In this document: piece after piece, positions 19,692 through 28,414 of the stretch
Layout of the letters: each line of letters opens with the position of its first letter
Numbering within the stretch: the first letter of the stretch is position 1
Assembly: GCF_902506295.1 (NCBI RefSeq)
Contig: NZ_LR733312.1
Span: 2,752,768-2,816,767 of the forward strand
Direction: 5' to 3'
Origin: Luteimonas sp. 9C
GTDB taxonomy: Bacteria; Pseudomonadota; Gammaproteobacteria; Xanthomonadales; Xanthomonadaceae
Length of the DNA: 64,000 nucleotides
Made by a program: the position numbers and the translations under genes
Notes under the pieces: generated by a model
What the model saw: the letters and a program-made list of their open reading frames with translations, nothing else
Databases searched by the model: none
What the model was told of the DNA's origin: nothing

Positions 19692-19695
<4 letters not shown>
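18571..19695 (+). CDS. DUF4350-domain membrane-anchored protein
   Basis: A 374-residue protein with an N-terminal anchor (residues 7-28), then a glutamine-amidotransferase-like/ThuA-fold periplasmic domain (DUF4350). The domain begins AAYNPLYALRETLRADGV and contains LLGWVDGGGHLLVRTPLP. A second transmembrane helix lies at about 250-268 and is followed by a cytoplasmic tail. The start at 18571 gives a one-base overlap with the previous stop; a longer in-frame ATG at 18559 is possible. The 4-bp overlap with moxR continues the coupled operon. Confidence 0.82.
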
Positions 19696-20684
<989 letters not shown>

Positions 20685-20686
20685 GC

Positions 20687-20823
20687 ACCTGCTCAATGTC
20701 CTGCTGCGCTTACCAGCTGGCGCGCGTGCGGTGCTCGAACTGCTCACGTACCACGCGTACGCTGCGCTTTCTGCGCTCCACCGCGCGCCATCTGTCGGCG
20801 CTCGCAACGGACCTTGAGCAGGT
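20687..20823. mobile_element. MITE-like unit with 15-bp terminal inverted repeats
   Basis: The ends are ACCTGCTCAATGTCC (20687-20701) and GGACCTTGAGCAGGT (20809-20823), inverted copies with one mismatch in 15 bases. The 107-bp interior has no convincing gene. The unit lies between the moxR stop and the DUF58 start, two genes that are normally almost adjacent, which supports an insertion. No clear target-site duplication was seen, so the mobile-element label is inference. A conserved RNA hairpin or another repeat family is possible. Confidence 0.45.
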
Positions 20824-20862
20824 TCGACGCCCGTGGCGACGCCCGCACGCGAGCCGCCGCGC

Positions 20863-22164
20863 ATGAGGCCGACGCTGGCCCTCGTCGCGCTGCTGGTCGT
20901 CTGGGGCCTGGGCGGCGTCGCCGCCTCGCTGTGGCCCGCGGCGGTGCTGCCCTGGAACATGTTCGGCACCGCGCTGCTGCTGCTGTCGATCCTCGATCTC
21001 GCCCTGCTGGCGCGCCGCCCCACGCCCGATGTGGTGCGCACGATGGCCGAGGCGTGGCCCATCGGCATCGCGCGGCCGGTGTCGCTGCAGCTCGAGGGCG
21101 GTCCGCAGGTCCAGCATCTCGAGGTCTTCGATCTGCATCCGCCGGGCTGGCGCGTCGACGGCCTGCCGCGACGCCTGCGGCTGGCGCCGGGCACCGTGTC
21201 GCGCGTCGACTACACCCTGCAGCCCGACATGCGCGGCGCGGCCGTGTTCGAGGGCGTGCAGCTGCGGCTGCGTTCGCCGCTCGCGCTGTGGCGGCAACGG
21301 CGCGATGCCGGCACGCGGCACCAGGTGCGCGTGTTCCCGAATTTCGCACCGCTGACGCGGTTCGCCCTGCTCAGCGCGGACCGCGCCTCGCGACTGGTCG
21401 GCGCCCACATCAAGCGCCGGCGCGGCGAAGGCACCGATTTCCACCAGATGCGCGAATACCGCGTCGGAGACAGCCTGCGCCAGATCGACTGGAAGGCGAG
21501 TTCGCGCGCACGCAAGCTGATCTCGCGCGAGTACCAGGACGAGAAGAACCAGCAGCTCGTGGTGGTGCTCGACACCGGTCGCCGCATGCTCGCGCAGGAC
21601 GGCGCGCTGTCGCATTTCGACCACGCCCTCGATGCCGCGCTGGTCGTGTCCTATCTCGCGCTGCGCCAGGGCGACGCGGTCGGGCTGTTCGCGACCGGCG
21701 GGGAAAGCCGGTGGATGGCGCCGCAGCGCGGCATGGGCGCGGTCGACACGCTGCTGCGCGTCAGCCACGACCTGCAGCCGCAGGCGGTCGCCACCGACTA
21801 TCTCGCCGCGGCGACGGAACTGTCGCTGCGGCAGCGCCGTCGCGGCCTGCTGATGCTGGTGACCAACCTGCGCGACGAGGACATCGAGGATGTGCTGGCG
21901 GCGGTGCGCATGCTGCAGAAGCGGCACCTGGTGGTCGTTGCGTCCCTGCGCGAGCGCGCGCTTGACGAGGTGCTGTCGACGGACGTGCACGACCACGACG
22001 CCGCCGTCCGCGCCGGTGCCACCGCCCGGTATCTCGCCCAGCGCAAGGCCGCGCACGATGCCCTGCGCAACCATCGCATCACCGTGCTCGACGTCACCGG
22101 CGCGGAGCTGCCGTCGGCGCTGGTGGAGCGCTACCTCGCCGTGAAGCGGGATGGATTGCTGTAG
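20863..22164 (+). CDS. DUF58-domain protein (VWA-like partner of MoxR)
   Basis: A 433-residue protein with two N-terminal helices (residues 3-25 and 33-52) and a beta-rich middle. The DUF58 signature is GEGTDFHQMREYRVGDSLRQ followed by IDWKASSRARKLISREYQDE. VVVLDTGRRML is the start of the VWA-like fold, with a modified MIDAS (D-T-G instead of DxSxS). It probably forms the effector partner of the MoxR ATPase on the inner membrane. An upstream in-frame GTG at 20833 could add ten residues. It is the last gene of the operon. Confidence 0.88.
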   Translation: MRPTLALVALLVVWGLGGVAASLWPAAVLPWNMFGTALLLLSILDLALLARRPTPDVVRTMAEAWPIGIARPVSLQLEGGPQVQHLEVFDLHPPGWRVDGLPRRLRLAPGTVSRVDYTLQPDMRGAAVFEGVQLRLRSPLALWRQRRDAGTRHQVRVFPNFAPLTRFALLSADRASRLVGAHIKRRRGEGTDFHQMREYRVGDSLRQIDWKASSRARKLISREYQDEKNQQLVVVLDTGRRMLAQDGALSHFDHALDAALVVSYLALRQGDAVGLFATGGESRWMAPQRGMGAVDTLLRVSHDLQPQAVATDYLAAATELSLRQRRRGLLMLVTNLRDEDIEDVLAAVRMLQKRHLVVVASLRERALDEVLSTDVHDHDAAVRAGATARYLAQRKAAHDALRNHRITVLDVTGAELPSALVERYLAVKRDGLL

Positions 22165-22345
22165 CCCACGTCCGTGAGTCGATCGTGCCGGGGGGCTGCG
22201 TCGTCCCCGATCGCGGCGTGTATCGCGGGGTGTTTCACCCGCACTGAATGGAATGCCCGTTAGAAACGGGCTGCGCGCACCGGGCGCAGCGCAGGGGGTG
22301 TGATCCGGGGAGTGCGCGATGCCAGCCATCCGACGAGGCCCCGCC

Positions 22346-22924
22346 ATGCACATCCACACCCCTGTGACTCCGTCCGCGGCGCGTCTGCCGCGCCGCTTGC
22401 GTTCGCTCGTCCTGCTCGGTGCCGCCGCGCTGCTGTCCGCATGCGCGGCGACGGTGCAACGGCCCACTGCCGCGCCCGTCGATCCGGTTGCGCTCAATGG
22501 CGACGTGCGCCAGGTCGTGCTGGTCGTCGAGGGCAGCGACACCGCGCGTGCGCAGGACGACTGGGCCGAATTCCGCGCGCTGTGGAACGATGCGATCCGC
22601 ACCTCGGCCACCGCCGCCAAACTTCAGGGCAGCGTGCGCGACAGCCGCCCCTCCGCGCTCGATCCGCCCGGCGTGGTCGTGGTCGTACGCGTGGACAACT
22701 ACCGCTACGTCTCCACGGGCGCGCGTTACGGTCTCGGCGTGATGACCGGCAATGCGCACATCAAGGCCAGCGCACAGTTCGTCGAGGTGCCGGGCGGCCG
22801 GGTCGCGGCGACCCGGACCTACGACACCACGTCGAGTGCGTGGCAGGGCATCTTCGCGCCGATGACGGTCAAGCAGGTGCAGGCGATCACCGACCAGATC
22901 GTCGCCGAGGCGCGCGGCGGCTAG
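22346..22924 (+). CDS. Putative lipoprotein (DUF4410-like)
   Basis: A 192-residue secreted protein. The Arg-rich n-region and hydrophobic core end in LLSAC, so Cys33 is the probable lipidation site. The mature part is about 160 residues of alternating strands (VVVVVRVDNYRYVSTGARYG, AQFVEVPGGRVAATRTYDTT), resembling DUF4410-type lipoproteins. No catalytic motif is seen. ATG 22346 is preferred over one 27 bp upstream because it gives a standard signal peptide. The 181-bp gap to the DUF58 gene contains a short GCCCGTT/AACGGGC hairpin near 22257 but no T-run. Confidence 0.7.
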   Translation: MHIHTPVTPSAARLPRRLRSLVLLGAAALLSACAATVQRPTAAPVDPVALNGDVRQVVLVVEGSDTARAQDDWAEFRALWNDAIRTSATAAKLQGSVRDSRPSALDPPGVVVVVRVDNYRYVSTGARYGLGVMTGNAHIKASAQFVEVPGGRVAATRTYDTTSSAWQGIFAPMTVKQVQAITDQIVAEARGG

Positions 22925-22944
22925 ACGGTCACAAGGTCGGCGGC

Positions 22945-23319
22945 TCAGGCGCCGACGCGCGTGCGCACCATGCCGACATCGCGTACCGGACGCACTTCGA
23001 TGCTGCCGGTGCGTGCCCACGGGAATTCGCCCGCGATACGCAGGGCTTCTTCCGGGCTGTCCGCTTCGATCAGGTTGAAGCCGGCCAGCATTTCCTTGGT
23101 CTCGGAGAACGGGCCGTCGAAGACCTGCGTGCGGCCGCCGCGCGTGCGCACGGTCTTCGCGGTGCTGGCATGTTCGAGTTGCTGGAACCCGAGCAGCGTG
23201 CCGTCGGCCTGCAACGCATCGGCGTGCTGCAGGCAGCCCCGCATCATCGTGTCGTACTCGCCGTCGGCCAGACCGTCGAGCAGGGTGTCGTCGGTGTAGA
23301 TCAGCAGCAGGTACTGCAT
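22945..23319 (-). CDS. YciI-related (YCII/DGPF) protein
   Basis: A 124-residue small soluble protein of the YCII/DGPF family. It opens MQYLLLIYTDD and contains the hallmark FDGPFSETKEMLAGF. The family is often encoded near ECF sigma factors and has no settled function; none lies nearby here. It ends a short minus-strand series DUF4031-DUF3297-YciI with 24-bp and 59-bp gaps. Confidence 0.88.
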   Translation of the reverse strand: MQYLLLIYTDDTLLDGLADGEYDTMMRGCLQHADALQADGTLLGFQQLEHASTAKTVRTRGGRTQVFDGPFSETKEMLAGFNLIEADSPEEALRIAGEFPWARTGSIEVRPVRDVGMVRTRVGA

Positions 23320-23343
23320 CGGGCGCGTCCTCGGATGGGCGGG

Positions 23344-23586
23344 TCAGGCGTCGAGATGGAAATAGGGTTCAACGTTGCCGCGCAACTTGACCGTGAGCGG
23401 CTGGCCGCGACGATCGAGCGCACGGCCGGCGGCCACGCGGATCCAGCCTTCGCTCACGCAGTATTCCTCGACGTCGCGACGCTCGTTGCCGTTGAAGCGG
23501 ATGCCGATGCCGCGATTCATGGCCGCCTCGTCGTAGTGCGGGCTGCGCGGATCATTGGACAGGTGGTCGGGCGGGGCGTCGGTCAT
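23344..23586 (-). CDS. DUF3297 family protein
   Basis: An 80-residue protein with the whole family pattern: LSNDPRSPHYDEAAMNRGIG, then GIRFNGNERRDVEEYCVSEG and the closing LTVKLRGNVEPYF. It is soluble with no signal peptide. The function of the family is unknown. Start MTDAPPDHL matches relatives; a much longer upstream open frame is noise through the DUF4031 gene. Confidence 0.88.
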   Translation of the reverse strand: MTDAPPDHLSNDPRSPHYDEAAMNRGIGIRFNGNERRDVEEYCVSEGWIRVAAGRALDRRGQPLTVKLRGNVEPYFHLDA

Positions 23587-23645
23587 GGCGTCAGGTGGCG
23601 TGTGGAGATGGCGCGCAGGATACCGCCCGCACGTGCAGGCTTCAC

Positions 23646-23930
23646 CTACGGCGCTTCGCCGCGTCCCTGCCGCCGCGCATGGGCGATGACCGCACGCACG
23701 AGCGCCCGGTCGTGATGGCGCGAGATCGGCATCGCACCCAGCGCGATCGCGCGCTCGCGCAGGGCTGCGGTCACGTCGTAATGCGCGCCGCTGGTGCGGT
23801 TCTGGAAGGCCCGCCGTGGGATGCCGAGCCGGGCGGCGAATCCATGCAGCTCGTCGAGCGTGTCGGCCAGCAGATGCGCCCAGCGTTCGCCGCGCCAGGG
23901 ATGCACCGCGTCGTCGACATAGACGGTCAT
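23646..23930 (-). CDS. DUF4031 family protein
   Basis: A 94-residue protein beginning MTVYVDDAVHPWRGERWAHL and containing HGFAARLGIPRRAFQNR and HYDVTAALRERAIALGA, which are characteristic of DUF4031. The DD pair and conserved His/Arg suggest a metal or nucleotide site, but no activity is known. It is the first gene of the three-gene minus-strand set. Confidence 0.85.
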   Translation of the reverse strand: MTVYVDDAVHPWRGERWAHLLADTLDELHGFAARLGIPRRAFQNRTSGAHYDVTAALRERAIALGAMPISRHHDRALVRAVIAHARRQGRGEAP

Positions 23931-24090
23931 GAACAGGCCTGCACATCGGCGTCATCGCCGTTCATGAATCATAGCGGCCGTCTGCAGCCGCGCACGCACA
24001 ACCGCCGGCATGCCCGCTTCGTACGCATTTCCGCGTTGGTATCCAACGCGAGGTTTTCCCCCGGGAGATTCTCGGCGCGTGCGCGTTGCA

Positions 24091-24121
24091 TTTTCAGGAG
24101 TGCATGAAAACCCCTGTTTTC
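24091..24121. promoter_or_regulatory. Nested operator-like palindromes upstream of the porin promoter
   Basis: TTTTCA-N8-TGAAAA (24091-24110) overlaps GAAAAC-CCCT-GTTTTC (24106-24121); both have perfect six-base arms. Further GTTTTC hexamers occur near 24054 and 24125. They lie 35-65 bp upstream of the -35 box at 24156, inside a stretch visibly richer in A and T than its surroundings. This arrangement suggests activator or repressor sites for the porin/BCCT unit. Confidence 0.4.
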
Positions 24122-24155
24122 GAGGCGTTTTCTGCAGGTCTGAAACTCCGTGGGT

Positions 24156-24184
24156 TTGGGTGTTCGTGCAAAAATCGTTAAGAT
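24156..24184 (+). promoter_or_regulatory. Sigma-70-type promoter for the porin-BCCT unit
   Basis: The -35 TTGGGT (24156-24161) and -10 TAAGAT (24179-24184) are separated by 17 bp. The expected start is near 24191, about 47 bp before the porin start codon. The 307-bp gap 23931-24237 contains this, the palindromes at 24091-24121 and nothing coding. Confidence 0.6.
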
Positions 24185-24237
24185 GGTCGGTCTGCATTGT
24201 ATTTAACGAGTGAATCGAGGAGGGCCGAGCCGTCGTG

Positions 24238-25350
24238 ATGTCGCGTGGTTTCAAATGGTTGTTGTGTGGTGTGTTCGTCGCTTCGGCGCCCGTCGTGTCG
24301 GCCCAGGAGAGTGCCGACGACGCACCCGGTTTCGAACTGGGCGGCGCGGTCCGCTTCAATTACGGCTGGCTCGACTATGGGCCCAGCAGCGGGTTCGAGC
24401 CCGAGCTCGCCCGCATCGACGCGCGCGGCAATGCCGGTCCGGCATTCTTCTCGCTGCAGTACCGCTGGTACGATGGATTCGATGCCGTGCATCACGCGTA
24501 CGCGGGCTGGAAGCTCGAAGACGGCAGCGAGGGCGCGACCTCCGACATCCGCGCCGGTATCCAGCAGGTGCCGTTCGGACTGCTGCCCACCGCTTCGCAT
24601 AGTTTCTGGTTCGGCTCGGGGTATTACCTGGGTCTCGAGGACGACTACGATCTCGGTGTGGTCTGGCAGCGCCAGTCCGGTGCGCACCAGTGGCATGCGG
24701 GCGTGTTCGCCGGCGACGAGTACGGCACCGGTGCGAATTTCGACCGCTATTCGTTCGACGTCGCGACGACCGAGGATCTGCCGTATCGCGAGCGCGAACG
24801 CGGCATCGTGCGCTACGAGCACACGAGTGAAGCCGACGGCTGGGAGACGACCTGGGGCGCATCGGCGTTCGTCGGGCGCATCGAGAACCGCATCGACGGC
24901 GACAAGCACGACCACACCGGCGCCGCGGTGCACGGGCAATGGGTCCGCGGTCCACTGACGTTGCAGGCCCAGTGGGCGCGCTACCGCTACGACAATCCGG
25001 AACCGCGGATCGCGATGTCGGCCTTCATGTTTCCGTTCGAGATCGCCTCCGAAGCCGACGTGCCGACGTTCAACGTCGCGTATGACGTGCAGCGCACCGG
25101 CTGGTTCGACAGCATCACCTGCTACAACAACGCCAGCGCGACGCTGCCGGTGGGCGGCGATCCCGGCCTGCGTGATTCGATCCAGAACGTCACCGGCTGC
25201 AGTTTCGGCAAGGGCGTGATGCTGACCTACGTCGACTGGATCGCGGGCAAGAACATGTGGTTCGCCGGTGGTCCCGGTATCGGCGTGCGCGATCCGTCCA
25301 ACGACGGCTGGCATTCGCGACTCAACGTCAACGTCGGCTTCTATTTCTGA
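24238..25350 (+). CDS. Outer-membrane beta-barrel porin
   Basis: A 370-residue protein with a signal peptide (MSRGFKWLLCGVFVASAPVVSAQE). The mature sequence is made of amphipathic strands (GAVRFNYGWLDYG, FFSLQYRWYDGF, HQWHAGVFAGDEYG) and ends in the outer-membrane signature NVGFYF with terminal Phe. Two Cys residues in a central loop (SITCYNNASA and NVTGCSFGKG) could form a disulphide. The substrate is unknown. Co-location with a BCCT carrier suggests uptake of betaine, choline, carnitine or related quaternary amines. An adjacent in-frame GTG at 24235 is an alternative start, with GAGGAGG upstream. Confidence 0.8.
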   Translation: MSRGFKWLLCGVFVASAPVVSAQESADDAPGFELGGAVRFNYGWLDYGPSSGFEPELARIDARGNAGPAFFSLQYRWYDGFDAVHHAYAGWKLEDGSEGATSDIRAGIQQVPFGLLPTASHSFWFGSGYYLGLEDDYDLGVVWQRQSGAHQWHAGVFAGDEYGTGANFDRYSFDVATTEDLPYRERERGIVRYEHTSEADGWETTWGASAFVGRIENRIDGDKHDHTGAAVHGQWVRGPLTLQAQWARYRYDNPEPRIAMSAFMFPFEIASEADVPTFNVAYDVQRTGWFDSITCYNNASATLPVGGDPGLRDSIQNVTGCSFGKGVMLTYVDWIAGKNMWFAGGPGIGVRDPSNDGWHSRLNVNVGFYF

Positions 25351-25358
25351 TCCACGGC

Positions 25359-25379
25359 CGCCGGGCCCCGTGCCCGGCG
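25359..25379 (+). other. GC hairpin between porin and transporter genes
   Basis: CGCCGGGC-CCCGT-GCCCGGCG has eight-base perfect arms and starts 9 bp after the porin stop. No T-run follows, so it is more likely an mRNA-stabilising 3' hairpin or partial attenuator. That would allow more porin than transporter to be made. Confidence 0.5.
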
Positions 25380-25483
25380 TATCGCGCGCCACCGCTCCGG
25401 CCCTGGCGCGTTTCACCGGATGTCCACCGCGCTGCGGCAGTCTGCAGGGCGGCGTCGCCCGTCCCCTTTACAAGGATAAAGGC

Positions 25484-27499
25484 ATGAACGAACCCAACCC
25501 GCGCGCAGGCGCAACGCCCGAACCGGGAGCGCCCGCGTCCTGGCACTCGCGCATTCTCGGCCCCGTCTTCTATCCCTCCGCGCTGATCATCCTGGCGCTG
25601 GTGGCCCTGTCGTTCATTGCGCCCGAAGCGTCGGAATCGGCGTTCAATGCGGCCAAGACCTGGGTGGCGATCGATGCCGGCTGGTTCACGATCCTCGCCG
25701 TCGCCGGCTTCCTGGTCTTCATCGTCGGCATGGCGATCAGCAGCTTCGGCCGGCTGAAACTGGGTCCCGACCACAGCACGCCCGATTACAGCTACGTGAC
25801 CTGGTTCGCGATGCTGTTCGCCGCAGGCATGGGCATCGGCCTGATGTTCTTCGGCGTGGCCGAGCCGATCATGCACTACGCCGATCCGCCGGTCGGCGAT
25901 GCGGAAACCGTGATGGCGGCGCGTCAGGCGATGCGCATCACCTTCTTCCATTGGGGCATCCACGCTTGGGCGATCTATGCGGTCGTCGCGCTCTCGCTGG
26001 CGTACTTCGCGTACCGCCACGGCCTGCCGCTGCGCATCCGGTCGTCGCTGTATCCGCTGATCGGCGAGCGCATCCACGGACCGATCGGCCATGCCGTCGA
26101 CACGTTCGCGGTGCTGGGCACGATCTTCGGTCTGGCGACCTCGCTGGGCCTCGGCGTGATCCAGATCAACTCGGGTCTGAACTACCTGTTCGATGTCACC
26201 GTCAGCACGACCACGCAGGTGATCCTGATCGCGGTGATCACGCTGGTGGCCACCGGTTCGGTGTTCACCGGGCTGGACCGCGGCGTGCGCCGGCTGTCCG
26301 AATTCAACATGATCATGGCGGTCGGCCTGCTGGCCTTCGTGCTGGTCATGGGGCCGACGGTCTACCTGCTGCAGGCGTTCGTGCAGAACACCGGCATGTA
26401 CATCTCGAACGTGTTCTCGATGACGTTCAACCTCTATGCCTACGACCAGCAGCCGACCTGGCTGGGCGGCTGGACGCTGTTCTACTGGGGCTGGTGGATC
26501 GCCTGGTCGCCGTTCGTGGGCATGTTCATCGCCCGCATCTCGCGTGGCCGCACGATCCGCGAGTTCGTCGTCGGCGTGCTGCTGGTGCCGCTGGGCTTCA
26601 CGTTCCTGTGGATGACCATCTACGGCAACAGCGCGCTCTACCAGGTCATGGTCGAAGGCTCGACCGAACTGGTCGCGGCGGTGTCGGCCGACAGTTCGGT
26701 GGCGATCTTCCAGTTCCTCGAGGACTACCCGCTGTCCACGCTGACCTCGGGCGTCGCGACGTTGCTGGTGGTGATCTTCTTCGTGACTTCCGCCGATTCC
26801 GGCGCGCTGGTCATCGACATGCTGTCGTCGAAGGGCGAGGAAGAATCGCCGGTGTGGCAGCGGATCTTCTGGGCCCTGCTGGTCGGCGCGATCGCGATCG
26901 CGTTGCTTATCGCAGGCGGACTGAGTGCCTTGCAGGCTGGCACGATCGCCTCGGCCCTGCCGTTCACCGTGGTCATGATCCTGATGTGCTGGGGCATGGT
27001 GCGGGCGATGCGGCTCGAGGTCGTGAAGCGCAACAGCATGCGCGACGCGCGGATCGCACCGGTGGGCATCGGCGGTGGTGGCGACTGGAAGGTGCGCCTG
27101 CGCGCGCTGTCGCACAATCCGCCGCGCAAGGAAGTGCTCGCCTTCCTGTCGGGCCAGGTGAAGCCGGCGCTCGAGGATGTGGCCGCCGAACTGCGCAAGC
27201 AGAACCTCGAGGTCCGCGTCGAATCGGGCGAAGACGGCCGCGTCTGGGTCGAAGTGGGCCACGGCGTGGAAATGGATTTCTTCTACTCGGTGCGCCCGAT
27301 TCCCTATGAGCCGCCGACGTTCGTGCTGCAGGACCCGCGCCGCAAGCGCAGCGACGACGACAAGTTCTACCGCGCCGAAGTGCACCTGCGCGAAGGCGGT
27401 CAGGACTACGACGTGATGGGCTGGCGCAAGGACGAGCTGATCCACGACGTGCTCGACCAGTACCAGCGCCACATGCACTTCCTCAACGTCGTGCGTTGA
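25484..27499 (+). CDS. BCCT-family betaine/choline/carnitine transporter
   Basis: A 671-residue secondary transporter of the inner membrane. Twelve hydrophobic helices span about residues 30-510. The family's central helix motif is visible in GWWIAWSPFVGMFIARISRG followed by RTIREFV. GMGIGLMFFGVAEPIMHY is near helix 3. About 150 C-terminal residues form a soluble cytoplasmic domain (from KVRLRALSHNPPRKEVLAFL), as in BetT-type osmoregulated or choline carriers. The start MNEPNPRAG has AAGGATAAAGG upstream; the frame is open far upstream but that part is non-coding. A terminator follows. Betaine versus choline specificity is not determinable by eye. Confidence 0.92.
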   Translation: MNEPNPRAGATPEPGAPASWHSRILGPVFYPSALIILALVALSFIAPEASESAFNAAKTWVAIDAGWFTILAVAGFLVFIVGMAISSFGRLKLGPDHSTPDYSYVTWFAMLFAAGMGIGLMFFGVAEPIMHYADPPVGDAETVMAARQAMRITFFHWGIHAWAIYAVVALSLAYFAYRHGLPLRIRSSLYPLIGERIHGPIGHAVDTFAVLGTIFGLATSLGLGVIQINSGLNYLFDVTVSTTTQVILIAVITLVATGSVFTGLDRGVRRLSEFNMIMAVGLLAFVLVMGPTVYLLQAFVQNTGMYISNVFSMTFNLYAYDQQPTWLGGWTLFYWGWWIAWSPFVGMFIARISRGRTIREFVVGVLLVPLGFTFLWMTIYGNSALYQVMVEGSTELVAAVSADSSVAIFQFLEDYPLSTLTSGVATLLVVIFFVTSADSGALVIDMLSSKGEEESPVWQRIFWALLVGAIAIALLIAGGLSALQAGTIASALPFTVVMILMCWGMVRAMRLEVVKRNSMRDARIAPVGIGGGGDWKVRLRALSHNPPRKEVLAFLSGQVKPALEDVAAELRKQNLEVRVESGEDGRVWVEVGHGVEMDFFYSVRPIPYEPPTFVLQDPRRKRSDDDKFYRAEVHLREGGQDYDVMGWRKDELIHDVLDQYQRHMHFLNVVR

Positions 27500-27576
27500 A
27501 TGGACGCGCCCGCCGGTGCAGTGCGCCGGCGGGCAGACGCGACGCGGTGACATCACGCGTCGCCTGATCGGATCGG

Positions 27577-27606
27577 AAAGGCCACGTGTCCGCACGTGGC
27601 CTTTTT
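27577..27606 (+). terminator. Rho-independent terminator after the BCCT gene
   Basis: AAAGGCCACGTG-TCCG-CACGTGGCC is followed by TTTTT, a 12-bp stem ending the porin-BCCT transcript 78 bp after the stop. Confidence 0.9.
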
Positions 27607-27703
27607 CGTGCGCGCGTCGTGGGCGCTGCGTCGCGGGCGACGGCCACATAAGCACGGACGTGGTCTGCGTCCGCAGCAAACCGGCCCGCTTTCGCGAATG
27701 CCA

Positions 27704-27732
27704 CAAAAAAAAGCCGCGCAATCGCGCGGCTT
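27704..27732 (-). terminator. Rho-independent terminator for the DUF3016 gene
   Basis: On the minus strand AAGCCGCGC-GATT-GCGCGGCTT is followed by a T-run, seen as AAAAAAAA at 27704-27711 on the plus strand. It lies about 20 bp past the stop of the 27751-28314 gene. Confidence 0.88.
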
Positions 27733-27750
27733 CTTTGACGGGTCGGCCGG

Positions 27751-28314
27751 TCAGCGCTGCGCGATCACAGGCCGCAGGTCGCGTCGCAACCAGTCGTCGA
27801 TCAATTGCTTTTCGTAGCGCAGCGCATCACTGCCCGTGGCGGTGCCCGCGCGGCTCATGAAACCCAGATCGCGCAGCTCGCGCGGGCCTTCGGCGATGAC
27901 GGCGCCGTTGGGGTCGCGCAGCACGAAGTCGAGATCGATCCGCGGCGGGTAGTGGTCCTTGATGATGCGCACGTGGTCGAACCGCGGCCCGTTCCAAGGT
28001 TCGTACATGCCGGCGCGGCGGATGTCGCGGATGGTCACGTCCAGCGTGCTGCCTGCGGGCAGTTCGCGCTCCGCACGCTGGCGCACGTAACGGGCGATCT
28101 GCTCGACCCAGTCGCCCCGGCGCGCTTCCCAGCGGTTGCCGCTGAGGCGGATGTCGGAGAACGCCTCGGGATCGGTCCACGCGACCGCGACCGGGCTGTC
28201 GCCGGTGAGGCTGCGCGGCAGCTCGGGATCGGTGACGTCTTTGCCGGCAAGGGCCGGCATCGCGAGGGCGCTCAGCGCGGCGGCGAGCAGCAGGGACAGG
28301 GAACTGCGATGCAT
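27751..28314 (-). CDS. DUF3016-domain periplasmic protein
   Basis: A 187-residue secreted protein with a signal peptide (MHRSSLSLLLAAALSALAMP, then ALA). The domain pattern is typical of DUF3016: VAWTDPEAFSDIRLSG, ELPAGSTLDVTIRDIRRAG and the conserved YPPRIDLDFVLRDPNGAV. It is expressed alone, with its own terminator. The family is common in xanthomonads and Shewanella but has no assigned function. ATG 28314 is chosen over one 51 bp upstream because it starts a proper signal peptide. Confidence 0.83.
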   Translation of the reverse strand: MHRSSLSLLLAAALSALAMPALAGKDVTDPELPRSLTGDSPVAVAWTDPEAFSDIRLSGNRWEARRGDWVEQIARYVRQRAERELPAGSTLDVTIRDIRRAGMYEPWNGPRFDHVRIIKDHYPPRIDLDFVLRDPNGAVIAEGPRELRDLGFMSRAGTATGSDALRYEKQLIDDWLRRDLRPVIAQR

Positions 28315-28414
28315 TGCGGTTGCTCCAGGGTGCGCAGGCGCCGGGCATGGCGCGTATGACGCCACCGATCATGCGCCGGGCGGGCTTAACCCGCCATCAA
28401 GGTATCCCGGCGGT

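Noticed and set aside
22231-22246. parS-like TGTTTCAC half site
   Set aside because: Only the left half matches the 16-bp consensus; the right half differs at most positions, so it is not a ParB site.
23952-24359. Minus-strand frame of 135 codons over the porin promoter
   Set aside because: It covers the promoter and palindromes, enters the porin gene antisense, and has no family features.
25328-27721. Long minus-strand frame antisense to the BCCT gene
   Set aside because: The composition is dominated by His, Arg, Asp and Gln, as produced by reading a GC-rich membrane-protein gene backwards.
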